Source: Alicyclobacillus_A sp963788285
GTDB taxonomy: Bacteria; Bacillota; Bacilli; Alicyclobacillales; Alicyclobacillaceae
Assembly (NCBI GenBank): GCA_963788285.1
Contig: CAWBGB010000008.1
Location: 62,001 to 126,000, forward strand
Reading direction: 5' to 3'
Length of the DNA: 64,000 nucleotides
A program made the translations under genes and the position numbers. Under the pieces are notes generated by a model. That model ran no database searches and was not told the DNA's origin. It worked only from the letters and a program-made list of their open reading frames with translations. This document shows positions 1 to 8,412 of this stretch, in pieces (position 1 is the first letter of the stretch; every line of letters starts with the position of its first letter).

Positions 1-14
1 ATAAGCCGGCGCCG

Positions 15-584
15 TTATGGCAGATTTCCGGAAAGTGGATATGATCGCACAACAGGATACGCGAGTCTCCCGTTCACGCGCGTGGACTCGAACAAGCACA
101 GTTCCTTCACACGAAAGGAAATGCCTTGTTGCGGGAAGACTTCGCCGCCCCCGGCGGCTTGAAATGTGGGCACATTCAGTTTCCGCGCAAGCGTCAGGTG
201 GGGGCGATACGGCCGCGACTCTACCGGAATGTCGGCATGCCTCGCGACCCGTTGCTGTACAGACGAGTGCAGGGTATGTAGCATTTGATGACCGTCATCC
301 TGAGCCAGGCCAAGCCACAGAATGCGATTTCGTTCAAACGCACCAGAGTGCGTGAGGCGAAGCGCAAACGGGCCCACGCTCTTCGCTGCCGTCTCCCCCA
401 CTTCGTCGAGAAAAGGAAACAGGTGTGGGGCCAACTCACCCAAAAACACAACGGTGATATGGAAGAGGTCCGGAGCGGACCAGTTCCCTGCAACTACGCC
501 GCGCTGCTGAAGGTTTTCCTGGACTGCAGCCACATGTGTCTTACACTCAGGCGGTATGGCCACACCGTAAAACAGTCTCGGCAC
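15..584 (-). CDS. thpR: RNA 2',3'-cyclic phosphodiesterase (LigT/ThpR family)
   Basis: This 189-residue protein belongs to the 2H phosphoesterase family, which opens 2',3'-cyclic phosphates on RNA ends. Both signature histidine motifs are present, HIT at residues 42-44 and HLT at 129-131, with the spacing expected for the two symmetric lobes of the fold. The length is normal for ThpR. The start is GTG (position 584) preceded by an AAGGGG ribosome site. It is the last gene of a tight minus-strand run with the ArsC-like gene, six bases away, and the methionine sulfoxide reductase. The physiological RNA substrate in bacteria is not settled. Confidence 0.9.
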   Translation of the reverse strand: MPRLFYGVAIPPECKTHVAAVQENLQQRGVVAGNWSAPDLFHITVVFLGELAPHLFPFLDEVGETAAKSVGPFALRLTHSGAFERNRILWLGLAQDDGHQMLHTLHSSVQQRVARHADIPVESRPYRPHLTLARKLNVPTFQAAGGGEVFPQQGISFRVKELCLFESTRVNGRLAYPVVRSYPLSGNLP

Positions 585-590
585 AATCGG

Positions 591-950
591 TCAACCCCTT
601 GCCGCCAGTTCGTCGTACTTCGCTTTGTCAAAGCCCACCACAACCGTGTCTCCCGCAACGAGCACAGGGCGCTTGAGCAATTTGCCGTCCGACGTCAAGA
701 GGTCCATCCACTCGTCATCTGATAAAACCTTGTCTTTCAGCCCCAATTCTCGGAACCTGGTTCCCTTGGTGTTCACAAATGGCGCCACACCCTGCCCGAG
801 TTTGTCCACCCACGACTGCAATTGCTCTCTTGTGGGCGGACGGTTTACGAAGTCCTGAAACGGAACGTCCACGCCGCGCTCCATGAGGTACTTGTGTGCA
901 TTTCGGCACGTTGAGCATTTCTTGTATCCGTAAAATTCCACGTTCATCAC
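591..950 (-). CDS. ArsC/Spx family thioredoxin-fold protein
   Basis: The protein has 119 residues and an N-terminal CSTC redox motif (Cys12 and Cys15), followed by the ArsC/Spx fold, including the RPVL segment typical of the family. The family contains arsenate reductases, the RNA polymerase-binding regulators Spx and MgsR, and uncharacterised YffB-like proteins. CxxC favours a redox-sensing or reductase role, but I cannot choose between arsenate reduction and transcription control. Two adjacent start codons (GTG then ATG) follow an AGGGGTG ribosome site. It lies between the sulfoxide reductase and thpR on the same strand, which suggests a small oxidative-stress or repair operon. Confidence 0.8.
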   Translation of the reverse strand: MMNVEFYGYKKCSTCRNAHKYLMERGVDVPFQDFVNRPPTREQLQSWVDKLGQGVAPFVNTKGTRFRELGLKDKVLSDDEWMDLLTSDGKLLKRPVLVAGDTVVVGFDKAKYDELAARG

Positions 951-977
951 CCCTAGGTATCGTGGTGGCGCCGGTGT

Positions 978-1490
978 TCACCGGGCCATGAATCTCGTTC
1001 CTGCCAGTACAACGTCGACAATCCTTTGCAGACCGACTGCGTCCGCTTCGTCAAACCGTCCCGGAATGGGACTGTCGATGTCGAGCACGCCAATTAAAGT
1101 TCCCTCCTTCACCATTGGCACAACGACTTCTGCGCGCGAGTCCGGATCGCATGCGATGTGTCCGGGAAACGCAAAGACGTCCGGCACCACTTGCGATGTG
1201 CGAGTTTCTGCAGCAGTTCCGCAGACGCCTTTGCCAAGCGGAATGCGAATGCAAGCAGGTTTTCCCTGGAACGGGCCGAGGATGAGGGACTGTTCTTCAC
1301 TGTACCAGAGATAAAATCCAACCCAGTTGATGTCTTTCATGTGAACATTCAGCAGTGCCGCTACATTGCTGAGATTTGCAATTTCATTGGGTTCATCGGC
1401 AATTAGGTAAGATACCTGCTCTACCACCATGTCGTAAAACTGTTCTTTTGTCTTATACTGCAAATCCGTCATGGTAAACACCGGCTTCAC
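978..1490 (-). CDS. Free methionine-R-sulfoxide reductase, GAF domain
   Basis: This is a single GAF-domain protein of about 165 residues. It reduces free L-methionine-(R)-sulfoxide through a cysteine relay. The three conserved cysteines of the fRMsr family are visible: Cys80, Cys90 within GKGVCGTAAE, and Cys114 in HIACD. The following DSRAEVVVP and GVLDIDSP segments are standard. The longest frame starts with GTG at 1490, but the AAGGAG site sits too close to it. The GTG at 1481 or the ATG at 1472 are better starts. It is the first gene of the run that continues with the ArsC-like protein and thpR. Confidence 0.9.
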   Translation of the reverse strand: MKPVFTMTDLQYKTKEQFYDMVVEQVSYLIADEPNEIANLSNVAALLNVHMKDINWVGFYLWYSEEQSLILGPFQGKPACIRIPLGKGVCGTAAETRTSQVVPDVFAFPGHIACDPDSRAEVVVPMVKEGTLIGVLDIDSPIPGRFDEADAVGLQRIVDVVLAGTRFMAR

Positions 1491-1596
1491 TCCTTCGTCC
1501 GTCGCAGTCGAGCTCCGTTTTCAGACCCCCACGTCCCATACGGTATAGTATAATCCATACGACAACCTTCTGCGGACGGACCCGCGGAAAAGGACC

Positions 1597-2498
1597 GTGA
1601 TGAAGTTGGGCAAGTGGGTCTACAAGAACGTGCTCCCCGCCATCTCTACCTTTTCCATTGTGGCCTTTGACGAAACGACACAGGAAATCGGCATCGCGGT
1701 GCAGTCCAAGTTTTTGTGCGTCGGCGCCTTTGTGCCCTGGGCAACCGCGGATGCGGGCGGTATTGCGACGCAATCCTTCTGCAATACTTCGTTCGGCCCT
1801 CGCGGGCTCGACCTAATGCGTTCAGGGACATCTCCGGAGGAAGTGCTCAAACTGCTGCTCGCGGATGATCCGGACCGAGAACTTCGGCAGGTGGGCATCG
1901 TCGACACGAAGGGACGAACCGCAACGTTTACAGGTGTCAAGAATGCTTTGATTGGGCAGGTGGTATTGCCGAATCCGGCTTCACTTGTCAAGGAAACATC
2001 CTCAGCGGGCCTGGTGTGGTCGAGTCCATGGCGCATACTTTCAAGACAACCACAGCGCCGCTGCCGGAGCGGCTCGTCTCCGCGCTCGCAGGGGGGCAGG
2101 CCGCGGGCGGAGACCGAAGAGGAATGCAGTCAGCCGCACTCTATGTCGCAAAGCCAAATGGCGGCTACGGCGGCTTTAGCGATAGATACGTTGACATCCG
2201 AGTAGACGACCACTTGCACCCCATCGACGAGCTCGCACGCATCTTGCGACTGCATCGCCTGTACTTTGAACGAACGCTTCCGGAAGACGAGTTGCCGCTC
2301 GAAGGTTCCGTCCTTGAGGAAGTGAAAGACTTACTGCAGGCGGCAGGCTACACGCCGGGCCCAGGCAACAACTACGATACGAAGACGCAAGCGGCGTTAA
2401 AAGCCTACTTCCTCACGGAAAACTTTGATGAACGCTGGACCGAACGGCCCGTCATCGACCGCAAGGTGTTGGATTACATGAGAATGACGCATCAGTGA
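1597..2498 (+). pseudogene. DUF1028 family protein with C-terminal putative peptidoglycan-binding domain, frameshifted
   Basis: The DUF1028 domain (Ntn-hydrolase-like fold, function unknown) reads in one frame up to about 1941, with ISTFSIVAFD, AVQSKFL and ATQSFCN. It resumes in another frame from 1944 with CFDWAGG, ESGFTCQGN and MAHTF. The C-terminal 90 residues resemble the putative peptidoglycan-binding domain common in this family. Adding one base at 1942-1943 restores a single frame of 300 codons. The GTG/ATG start near 1597 follows an AAAGGA site, although the domain itself begins about 14 residues later. It may be a sequencing indel or a real pseudogene. No neighbour suggests a role. 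Confidence 0.85.
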
Positions 2499-2577
2499 CT
2501 TCTGGAAGTGCACGCGTGGAGTGGCCACTCCATCCTGCGCTTGCATCCAGAGTACCTGGATAAGGAGTTGAATCAGA

Positions 2578-3948
2578 TTGTTCGGCGTCTGGATTGGTAA
2601 GCTTATCCTCCTCCTGCTCAGTGTGTTGCGTAAACGGGCAACCAGTTTACCAGGAAAAATTGCATTGAAAGTGTCGCCGCGTTTGCTTCGCAAGCTCGGC
2701 ACCCAGCTGGATCGGTGCATCGTCGTGACCGGGACCAACGGGAAGACGACGACAGCCCGACTCCTCGCGGCAGCCATGAAACAAGAAGGCCCCATCATCC
2801 ACAACACGGAAGGTGCCAACCTTCCGCAAGGCCTGGCAACAGCACTCCTGCGCCACACCAGTTGGTTCGGCCGCGTACGACGCAAGACTGCACTGTTTGA
2901 GATTGACGAAGCCACGCTGCCACTGGTGGCCGAAACACTGCCTATCAAGGTGGCTGTGGTGACCAACGTGTTCCGAGATCAGTTGGATCGGTACGGAGAG
3001 TTGGATACGACGGTTGAGAAGCTGCTCGCAGGACTGCGCAAGACCGACGCCGTCGCCATCCTGAACGCGGACGATCCGCTCGCCCGCCACATTGGCTTGT
3101 CCTACGGCAAAACGGTTTTGTACTTTGGTATGGCCAAGGAACATCTGAAACAGGAACACCGCAACCAGATGCGCGACGGCGCGTTTTGCATGCAATGCGG
3201 CCATGAACTTCAATACGACGGCTTTTACTACGGGCAATTGGGCGACTACCACTGCCCGAACTGCGACTTTTTCCGACCCATGCCTGACTTTGTCGGCCAC
3301 TTCCAGGAATCTCGACTCGAGGTGGCTCAGGGTCAACTTCCACCTGTATCGTTCCAACTCCCTGTGCGCGGCATCTTCAATGTGTATAACGCGCTCTCTG
3401 CGATTGCGGCTGCCCGCGTGTGTGGCCTAGACGCGAGCGTTATTCAGCAAGGACTGCGCCAGTATCAGCCACCGCTCGGGCGAATGCAGGCGTTCGCCAC
3501 TCATCCGCACACGGTGTTGAACCTCATCAAAAACCCGACGGGCTGCGACAGCGTGCTTCAGGCCATTCATTCGGAACCTGGAGAAAAAGTACTGTGCATT
3601 GCCATCAATGACCTCGCTGCCGACGGCAAGGACGTGTCCTGGCTGTGGGATGCGGATTTTGAACTGATCACAGAGGATGACAGTGTGGTCAAATGCGTCA
3701 CGACGGGGCTCCGCGCTGAAGACATGGCGCTACGCCTCAAATACGGAGGGTATCCGGAATCCAATCTGTCTTACGTACCCGAGCTCGAAGCGGGCTTGGA
3801 CCACGCGATGGAATTGGCAAGGGCATATGGGGACGTGCCGGTCTACGTATTGTCGACGTACACCGCACTGTACCCACTCGCAGACTTGTTGAAAAGGAGG
3901 GCGCACGACAATGAACCGGCCGCTATGTATCGCCCATCTGTATCCTGA
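2578..3948 (+). CDS. murT: Lipid II isoglutaminyl synthase, ligase subunit MurT
   Basis: MurT is the Mur-ligase-like subunit that, with GatD, amidates the D-glutamate of lipid II to isoglutamine at the cytoplasmic face of the membrane. The ATP loop GTNGKTT is at residues 52-58. The MurT-specific zinc ribbon is complete (Cys204, Cys207, Cys226, Cys229). The C-terminal DUF1727 region, with NDLAADGKDVSWLWD and the TYTALYPLADLL ending, is intact. The 456-residue length is usual. The start is TTG at 2578, ten bases after AAGGAG. Its 3' end overlaps gatD by 38 bases, which implies translational coupling. Confidence 0.96.
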   Translation: MFGVWIGKLILLLLSVLRKRATSLPGKIALKVSPRLLRKLGTQLDRCIVVTGTNGKTTTARLLAAAMKQEGPIIHNTEGANLPQGLATALLRHTSWFGRVRRKTALFEIDEATLPLVAETLPIKVAVVTNVFRDQLDRYGELDTTVEKLLAGLRKTDAVAILNADDPLARHIGLSYGKTVLYFGMAKEHLKQEHRNQMRDGAFCMQCGHELQYDGFYYGQLGDYHCPNCDFFRPMPDFVGHFQESRLEVAQGQLPPVSFQLPVRGIFNVYNALSAIAAARVCGLDASVIQQGLRQYQPPLGRMQAFATHPHTVLNLIKNPTGCDSVLQAIHSEPGEKVLCIAINDLAADGKDVSWLWDADFELITEDDSVVKCVTTGLRAEDMALRLKYGGYPESNLSYVPELEAGLDHAMELARAYGDVPVYVLSTYTALYPLADLLKRRAHDNEPAAMYRPSVS

Positions 3949-4657
3949 CTTGTTGAACTTGTACGCAGACAAGGGAAACATCCTGACACTCAAGCGCCGA
4001 CTGGAGTGGCGCGGCCTGGAAGCACAGGTCACGCTCGTCAGCAGCACCGAAGACGTGCGCCCCGGTGACTACCATTTGGTGTTGCTCGGTGGGGGATCTG
4101 ACCGGGAACAGGAGATTGTGAGCCGGACACTTCGGCGTTCACGCGACGAATGGAAAGCGGCAGTAGAGAATGGGTTGCCGCTGCTCGCAGTCTGTGGTGG
4201 ATATCAGTTACTGGGCGAGTACTACCAATTGCCGGACGGCACCAAGGTCCCTGGCCTGGAGTTGCTCGATATGGTGACTGTGGCGGGATCGCCACGACTC
4301 ATTGGAAACGTGGCGATTCAGTCGGATGAGTGTGGCACCATTGTCGGATTTGAAAACCACGGAGGGCGGACAACACACCATCACGCCCCGCTCGGCAGAG
4401 TCATCTCGGGCCACGGCAACAACGGAACGGACGGCCAGGAGGGCGTTCGTTACAAGAACGTCTTTGGCACGTACATTCACGGACCCTTGCTCCCTAAGAA
4501 TCCTGCGCTGGCCGACTTCATCCTGCAAACGGCACTCGATTACGCCGGAATCAATGTGAAACTTGAACCGCTGGACGATGAACTGGAGCAGGCGGCACGC
4601 ACCGCGTTCCAGGTCCGTCGAATGAACTTGTCCGAGTTGGCGGCTCAGACGCCGTAA
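3911..4657 (+). CDS. gatD: Lipid II isoglutaminyl synthase, glutaminase subunit GatD
   Basis: This class I glutamine amidotransferase-like subunit hydrolyses glutamine and passes ammonia to MurT. The nucleophile Cys95 lies in LLAVCGGYQL and the catalytic histidine His190 in GTYIHGP. The 248-residue length fits the family. A strong AAAAGGAGGG ribosome site (about 3892-3901) lies inside the end of murT and fixes the ATG start at 3911. Together the pair controls peptidoglycan cross-linking and lysozyme sensitivity in Gram-positive bacteria. Confidence 0.96.
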   Translation: MNRPLCIAHLYPDLLNLYADKGNILTLKRRLEWRGLEAQVTLVSSTEDVRPGDYHLVLLGGGSDREQEIVSRTLRRSRDEWKAAVENGLPLLAVCGGYQLLGEYYQLPDGTKVPGLELLDMVTVAGSPRLIGNVAIQSDECGTIVGFENHGGRTTHHHAPLGRVISGHGNNGTDGQEGVRYKNVFGTYIHGPLLPKNPALADFILQTALDYAGINVKLEPLDDELEQAARTAFQVRRMNLSELAAQTP

Positions 4658-4899
4658 ATGGACATCCCGCCTGCAACAAAGTTTATGGGCCCTGTAGGAT
4701 CACTGGAAGCATCCGTCACAGGGCCCACCCTTTCTCCACTTCCCCACGCTACAGAGGCAACCAAGGGAGGATACCCACCCGCCACCAGGTAAGCCGGGTC
4801 ATCTAGAAACGTTTTTGTGGAGTAGACTATCCGCGTGTAGCGGGTACACCCGCTGGTCCTTCCAGGTGGCTTTGTAAGGCAGTTCTCACCTCGTCCCAC
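4645..4899 (-). other. Unassigned small open frame, doubtful gene
   Basis: This minus-strand frame of up to 84 codons overlaps the end of the neighbouring thioesterase gene. Its last 50 residues are Gly/Pro/Val-rich (YLVAGGYPPL, INFVAGGMS) and read more like protein than random sequence. There is no ribosome site and the hairpin at 4687-4726 lies inside it. It could be a gene remnant or chance. I do not recognise a family. Confidence 0.2.
4687..4726. terminator. GC-rich hairpin after gatD, possible terminator
   Basis: Perfect 9-bp arms GGGCCCTGT (4687-4695) and ACAGGGCCC (4718-4726) enclose a 22-base loop that holds a nested GGAT/ATCC pair. It lies 30 bases after the gatD stop, between convergent genes. 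There is no clean T tract on either strand, so intrinsic termination is not assured. Confidence 0.4.
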
Positions 4900-5249
4900 A
4901 GCGGAACGCTTTTCTTCGCGGCGTAGTCATAAGCAATCAGCGTTGCCTGTCCGCGCGCTACCCACTCACCCCGACCATTTTGCAGGGCGTGTTCGACGGC
5001 GAAACTGGAGTTTCCAATCTTGCCAATCCATGTGTAAATCTTTAGCGTTTCAGCATACGTGACTTGTTGCAAAAAGTCGCAGTGTGTGGACGCCACAATC
5101 AGGTTCCACTTCCCGAGCTCCAGCGTCGGATTGAACAACCGAAACACGTCCATTCTCGCGTCTTCCATGTACGTGAAATAGGTCCCGTTGTTCACATGAC
5201 CAAGCCCATCACATTCTCCGAATCGTACAACAATCTCTCTCACAAACAT
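4827..5249 (-). CDS. Acyl-CoA thioesterase, 4HBT hotdog family
   Basis: This is a single hotdog-fold protein of about 140 residues. FGECDGLGHVNNGTYFTYMEDAR is the family signature, with the catalytic-loop aspartate/histidine region DGLGHVNN. It should hydrolyse an acyl-CoA or aromatic acyl-CoA in the cytoplasm; the substrate is unknown. The frame extends upstream to 5300, but a GAAAGGTG ribosome site supports the ATG at 5249. It follows the acyl-CoA ligase by 72 bases on the same strand, and a paralogue lies at 7832-8230, which suggests one acyl-CoA-handling operon. Confidence 0.88.
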   Translation of the reverse strand: MFVREIVVRFGECDGLGHVNNGTYFTYMEDARMDVFRLFNPTLELGKWNLIVASTHCDFLQQVTYAETLKIYTWIGKIGNSSFAVEHALQNGRGEWVARGQATLIAYDYAAKKSVPLWDEVRTALQSHLEGPAGVPATRG

Positions 5250-5321
5250 ATCGACTCGCACCTTTCGTTGGTTGAAAGCCATGTCCGCTACCACATACAC
5301 ATCATATCGAAAGGGTCCTGG

Positions 5322-6929
5322 TCACGCGAGGTTCCGATACAACGCTCGAAGTTCCCTTTTGAGCACCTTTCCACTTGGATTTTTCGGTAGCGCGTCCACC
5401 ACCACGACATGTTTGGGTACCTTAAATCGAGCCAACTTCTCCCTGCAATGCGCCAGCAGCGAGTCCACGTCGATGACTTCCCCGGGCTTCGGTACAACCA
5501 CGGCAGCCACTGCTTCAATCCAGTACGAGTCAGGGACGCCAATGACCGCAACTTCCGAAACACTGGGAAATTGATACACGACCTCTTCCACCTCCCGGCT
5601 GGAGACATTGACACCCCCCGATTTAATCATGTCCTTCTTGCGGTCAATCACCGTCAGGTAACCTTCATCGTCCATCACGCCAAGGTCCCCGCTGTGAAAC
5701 CAGCCATCTTTGAATGCTTCCGCAGTTTTCTCCGGGTCTTTCCAATAACCTTTCATGGCGTGGGCCGTGCGATGGACGATTTCGCCAATCTGACCGGGTG
5801 GTACTTCGTTGCCGTTCTCGTCGACAACTTTCGTCTCCACGTTGAGAGATGGACGGCCAGCGGAACCTAGTTTGCGAAACTGGTCCTCTGGCTGGAGTAC
5901 CGTCGCCAGCGGCGCCACTTCGGTCTGCCCGTAGAAGTTCCAAAACTTCGCCTGCGGCAAGCGCTGCGACAACTCTTTGAGGACTTCAACAGGCATGATG
6001 GCAGCACCGTAGTAGCACTTTTCCAAGCTTAACAAGTCGCGGGTCGAAAAATCCGGATGCCGCAGCAGCGAAATCCACACTGTAGGTGGGCAAAACAATT
6101 GCGTTACGGACTCCCGCTCGATGGTCTCGAGAATTGCGTCGGGTGCAGCTTGACGGAGGATGATGCCCGTCGCGCCGACGTAGATACCGGGCCCGAGGAA
6201 GCAGTTTAGCTGTGCACTGTGGTACAGAGGTAACGCGTGGACCGCAACATCCCGCGCTTCCATGCGGCCGTCGACAATGCAACTGACATACTCTGAAATC
6301 AGATTGGCATGCGTGAGCATGACGCCCTTCGGCCGCGACTCAGTGCCGCTGGTGTACAGAACATGGGCGACGTCGTCGTCTGCCACCTCCGTTTCAAAGG
6401 GCGTCACAGGCGCAGATGCTCGCCGGGCATGAAGTGGAACCCAACGCGACGAGTTAGCCGACGCTTCGGACGTGTCCATCAGGTAGCGTGCGACAATACT
6501 CGGTTCCAGCCCGGACAACTGACAAGCCTGGTCGAGGAGTGGAGCAAATTCTGCCGACGCCGTCAGACAGGAGACTTCCGCGTGCTGCAGTATGTAAGCG
6601 ATTTCCTCCGCGTTCAACATATAGTTGATAGGTACCATTATCGCTCCGAGGCGGGCTAACGCGAAGGTGATCACCGCAAAATCAAGGCTGTTCCGGGACA
6701 ATACAGCCACCCGTACGCCTTTGTCCACACCGTCTTCGGAGAACGCATGCGCGGTCTGATGAACGGCATCATCAAACTGTTGGTACGTCCAACGAAGGTC
6801 CTTGTAAACCAGCGCCAGTTTATTCGGATAACGTGCCCTCGTTCGCGTTAAAATGTCACCAACGGTATTGCGCCTGGCGCGTGCAACGCAGGGCGCGGTC
6901 TCTGTGTTCCCCGTCATAATATGGCTCAT
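5322..6929 (-). CDS. Long- or medium-chain acyl-CoA synthetase (AMP-forming)
   Basis: This 535-residue class I adenylate-forming enzyme activates a carboxylic acid to its CoA ester through an acyl-AMP. The P-loop-like motif reads YTSGTESRPKGVMLTH, motif A5 is FYGQTEVAP, the hinge is SGDLGVMDDEGYLTVIDRKKD, and the adenylating lysine lies in PKNPSGKVLKREL. In the first motif the usual GTTG is GTES, a mild change seen in fatty-acid ligases. The start is ATG 6929 after GAGGGGATGAGG. Two thioesterase genes flank it on the same strand (4827-5249 and 7832-8230). Fatty or branched acids are the likely substrates. Confidence 0.9.
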   Translation of the reverse strand: MSHIMTGNTETAPCVARARRNTVGDILTRTRARYPNKLALVYKDLRWTYQQFDDAVHQTAHAFSEDGVDKGVRVAVLSRNSLDFAVITFALARLGAIMVPINYMLNAEEIAYILQHAEVSCLTASAEFAPLLDQACQLSGLEPSIVARYLMDTSEASANSSRWVPLHARRASAPVTPFETEVADDDVAHVLYTSGTESRPKGVMLTHANLISEYVSCIVDGRMEARDVAVHALPLYHSAQLNCFLGPGIYVGATGIILRQAAPDAILETIERESVTQLFCPPTVWISLLRHPDFSTRDLLSLEKCYYGAAIMPVEVLKELSQRLPQAKFWNFYGQTEVAPLATVLQPEDQFRKLGSAGRPSLNVETKVVDENGNEVPPGQIGEIVHRTAHAMKGYWKDPEKTAEAFKDGWFHSGDLGVMDDEGYLTVIDRKKDMIKSGGVNVSSREVEEVVYQFPSVSEVAVIGVPDSYWIEAVAAVVVPKPGEVIDVDSLLAHCREKLARFKVPKHVVVVDALPKNPSGKVLKRELRALYRNLA

Positions 6930-7014
6930 GCAACCTCATCCCCTCTTTCATTTCTGAATATTCTATCACAAAAGAGAGGTAGTCTGCGGAGAGGCCAGCC
7001 GCGTCGGTCCCCCA

Positions 7015-7806
7015 TCAAATGGGGGGAATGTGACTGGTCCCTTTACGGTGAATGTCGCCAATCACTTCTCCTTCGGCGTTCACGGCCAAGTACGTCATAT
7101 CTTCGACGGACTCGCCGCCCAGCTTCTTTACTTGCTCTAATAGCCAATCCATGTCGTGGCCCGTGCTGCGCAGCTTGTCTTTGTCCACTTCCCCGTCAAT
7201 GATAATTTCCACGTACGGGCCCTGACCCTTGTCTGATAAATCCGGACCATAGGCCAGGTCTGCTTTGGAGACCGACTGTGACGCCTGTGTCGGAAGAATG
7301 CTAAGGTTTCCCGTCGGCTCGAGAATGGCATACTCGATGTCAGCATAAGAAAAATAACCTTTTTCGCGCAGCAACATCATCAGGACGTCCAGGTTCACTT
7401 TGGTTCGCCCAAGGTTTTCCCGCAAAACGACGCCCTTGTGGATGAGCACCAATGGCTCGCCGTTGGAGATTCGACGAAACGTCCGGCTTTTCAACGCGAT
7501 AAACGCGGCAATGACGGATGCTGCCGTAAAGACGACAAGGGTGTAGCAAGAGGCGGCCCAGTCCCGTACGGTCTGTGCCGCCATCATGTTGGCTGCAATG
7601 TTACCCATGCTGGCCCCGGCCACCCAGTTGAAAAACGTCAATTGCGTCAATTGTGTACTACCAATCCAGCGTACCAAAAGCAGTAAGATCGCGAACGTCA
7701 GCAGTGTACTAGCGGTCAGAAACACCCAGTACAGATTCATCATGCCCTCCGATGGCAGGTCTTGGTTCGTGGTCTGATCACCCGACCTACGTATCGGTAT
7801 TGACAT
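7015..7806 (-). CDS. DUF421 (YetF-like) membrane protein
   Basis: The protein has 263 residues: two to three N-terminal transmembrane segments, then a cytoplasmic DUF421/YetF domain. It contains the family's GEPLVLIHKGVVLRENLGRTKVNLDVL region, and its domain ends with the usual GE(V)DKDKL stretch. Several Bacillus paralogues are spore or envelope proteins of unknown biochemical role. The conserved part begins at MMNLYWVF (about residue 22). A GGAGGG motif sits just before those codons, so the true start may be about 7743 rather than 7806. It lies between the thioesterase and the acyl-CoA ligase. Confidence 0.85.
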   Translation of the reverse strand: MSIPIRRSGDQTTNQDLPSEGMMNLYWVFLTASTLLTFAILLLLVRWIGSTQLTQLTFFNWVAGASMGNIAANMMAAQTVRDWAASCYTLVVFTAASVIAAFIALKSRTFRRISNGEPLVLIHKGVVLRENLGRTKVNLDVLMMLLREKGYFSYADIEYAILEPTGNLSILPTQASQSVSKADLAYGPDLSDKGQGPYVEIIIDGEVDKDKLRSTGHDMDWLLEQVKKLGGESVEDMTYLAVNAEGEVIGDIHRKGTSHIPPI

Positions 7807-7831
7807 GTCCGCGCCTTAACAAACCCCTCGC

Positions 7832-8230
7832 TCAGTCCGTGAACGGCTCGTAGTAGGCCTCCAACACCTTGCGAAACTCGTCCGGAACTGGCGCTGGCTT
7901 TTGTGCTTCGTAATCGAAGTACACCACCACGGCCACTCCTTCAAACACCACCGCGTCCGTACCTTGCCGCCGCATGCGACTTGCGACGTCGAAGCTGCTG
8001 TTGCCGATTCGAGTCACCCATGTCTCAACCTCTAGCACGTCGGGGTAGTAGGTCTGAGCTCGGAAATCGACCTTGGCAGAGGCCAGGATCAGCGGGATGT
8101 CGGTCATCCCAGCAGCCTGTAAAAAGTCACATCGCGCCTCTTCCATGTACGTGAAGTACGACGCATTGTTCACATGCCCCAACATGTCGGTATCGCCGAA
8201 GCGCACTCGCAGTTCTGAAAGATGTCTCAT
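7832..8230 (-). CDS. Acyl-CoA thioesterase, 4HBT hotdog family (second copy)
   Basis: This 132-residue hotdog protein is clearly related to the one at 4827-5249. Both carry RFG(D/E)xDxLGHVNNxxYFTYMEXAR and a WxxxIGNSSFxV strand. It starts at ATG 8230 after a GGGAGCG ribosome site. Divergence in the C-terminal half suggests different acyl substrates. It is the first gene of the minus-strand group that includes DUF421, the acyl-CoA ligase and the first thioesterase. Confidence 0.88.
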   Translation of the reverse strand: MRHLSELRVRFGDTDMLGHVNNASYFTYMEEARCDFLQAAGMTDIPLILASAKVDFRAQTYYPDVLEVETWVTRIGNSSFDVASRMRRQGTDAVVFEGVAVVVYFDYEAQKPAPVPDEFRKVLEAYYEPFTD

Positions 8231-8350
8231 GTCAGAGCGCTCCCATCATCAAAAAATTCTACATTCATCAATGTACTGAAGTTGAAACGCTAAAATCAAG
8301 AAACACCACTACCGATGGTCACCATTCGACGCACGTGTTCAACAAAACAT

Positions 8351-8388
8351 GATGCCCCGCACCACCGTACACAGTGGTGCGGGGCATC
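8351..8388 (-). terminator. Rho-independent terminator of acsA
   Basis: The arms are perfect 15-bp inverted repeats (8351-8365 and 8374-8388) around an 8-base loop. Read on the minus strand, it follows the acsA stop by 24 bases and is followed by ATGTTTTGTTG. Confidence 0.9.
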
Positions 8389-8412
8389 TCGTATGGCAAA
8401 TACATGCCCGTA

